DNA of 14,460 bases from Pseudomonadota bacterium (GTDB taxonomy: Bacteria > Pseudomonadota > Gammaproteobacteria > Xanthomonadales > Xanthomonadaceae): NCBI GenBank assembly GCA_023395465.1, contig JAEWZE010000175.1:1-14460 (forward strand), in the 5' to 3' direction. Each line of letters begins with the position of its first letter. The first letter of the stretch is position 1. The notes beneath the pieces are model-generated. The model worked only from the letters and a program-made list of their open reading frames with translations. It searched no databases and had not been told where the DNA came from. Of this stretch, positions 14,204-14,460 are shown piece after piece. Made by a program: the position numbers and the translations under genes.

Positions 14204-14216
14204 ACTCACCGAGGCT
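14190..14216 (-). terminator. Intrinsic terminator of the SEC-C gene
   Basis: Read on the minus strand: AGCC (14216-14213 side) and CGGTG pair with CACCG and GGCT across a single mismatch (14197/14212) and a short loop (14203-14206), then TTTT (14193-14190). It lies about 120 bases past the SEC-C stop and overlaps the end of the DUF3800 remnant. Confidence 0.65.
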
Positions 14217-14231
14217 CAACGCCGACCGGGT

Positions 14232-14255
14232 ACTCCCAGTCCACTTGCCGGGAGT
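14232..14255. repeat. ACTCCC/GGGAGT inverted repeat
   Basis: ACTCCC (14232-14237) and GGGAGT (14250-14255) are separated by 12 bases, in the gap between the island end and the SEC-C gene. No T-run follows on either strand. It could be an island-end signature or incidental. The rest of 14204-14335 shows nothing else. Confidence 0.3.
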
Positions 14256-14335
14256 TTATGGGACGCAAAGCGCCGATTGCAAACCCCCGTACGGCAGCGA
14301 GATCGCCGTCCTGATCCCAGGCCTGCTGCCGGACC

Positions 14336-14460
14336 TCAATGCGCCCCGCAGCACTTCTTGTGCTTCTTGCCGCTGCCGCAGGGGCAGGGATCGTTGCGGC
14401 CGGGCCCGTCCTCGCGGCGGATCGGGACGCGCGGGGTCAGGGCGTCGACGCGGTGGTGGT
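14336..14460 (-). CDS. C-terminal end of a SEC-C motif protein (possibly UPF0149/YecA-like), runs off the right edge
   Basis: The reverse complement from the window edge reads in one frame to a TGA at 14338-14336 and ends with RNDPCPCGSGKKHKKCCGAH. This is the SEC-C zinc-binding motif (C-x-C-x8-C-C arrangement) found at the C-terminus of SecA and of several unrelated proteins such as YecA/UPF0149 and YchJ. The CCGAH ending, with two adjacent cysteines where most SecA proteins have Cys-His, and the short linker GPG before it, favour a YecA-type or other SEC-C protein over SecA. Only 41 residues are visible, so the main domain and start are unknown. It faces the accessory block and has its own terminator. 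Confidence 0.85.
   Translation of the reverse strand, partial: HHRVDALTPRVPIRREDGPGRNDPCPCGSGKKHKKCCGAH

Noticed and set aside
11633..14335. Insertion-sequence ends, direct repeats or attachment sites bounding the accessory block
   Set aside because: Comparing the two flanks by eye gave no shared repeat longer than a few bases, and no integrase or transposase is present.
14336..14460. Calling the right-edge fragment secA
   Set aside because: The SEC-C tail alone is shared by several proteins; the CCGAH end and short linker fit YecA-type proteins at least as well, and the main domain is outside the window.

Overview
The window is very GC-rich (close to 70% by eye) and densely coded, and it looks like chromosome from a Xanthomonadaceae/Lysobacteraceae gammaproteobacterium (Luteimonas, Lysobacter or Xanthomonas-like). 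The basis is a rhodanese-secB-gpsA block, an Ax21-family outer-membrane protein that is typical of this family, an OleA of the Xanthomonas type, and several upstream sites of the form GCGA(C/T)AAT. Species identification from sequence alone is not possible here.

Left part (1-3431). The 5' end of hemD is on the minus strand at the edge. Divergent from it run a small hotdog thioesterase and an unnamed lipoprotein. They are followed by a membrane-anchored rhodanese, the export chaperone secB and the glycerol-3-phosphate dehydrogenase gpsA; secB and gpsA are 3 bases apart.

Middle (3432-9719). Four minus-strand genes: an Ax21-family surface protein with a strong terminator downstream and palindromic candidate operators upstream, a PAS-AraC regulator, the tRNA methyltransferase trmL, and a short-chain dehydrogenase. 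A long periplasmic M16 zinc peptidase diverges from the dehydrogenase; its second half has lost the zinc site.

Right part (9720-14460). A DUF4156 lipoprotein precedes oleA, the head-to-head condensing enzyme of long-chain olefin synthesis, which has all its catalytic residues and ends at an intrinsic terminator. Between that terminator and a minus-strand SEC-C (zinc-finger) protein at the right edge lies an accessory block of about 2.6 kb. It holds an intact class II Fic protein with a C-terminal winged helix and an unusual repeat/hairpin leader. This is followed at once by the wreck of a type IIG (MmeI-like) restriction-modification enzyme. Its N-terminal nuclease module still shows the D-X9-E-X-K motif, but the gene has a small frameshifting deletion and is then cut off and joined to the 3' half of a DUF3800 gene. 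This looks like a decayed defence island from which a large internal segment was deleted while fic survived. It is the most interesting part of the window.

No tRNA, rRNA, CRISPR array or transposase was seen.
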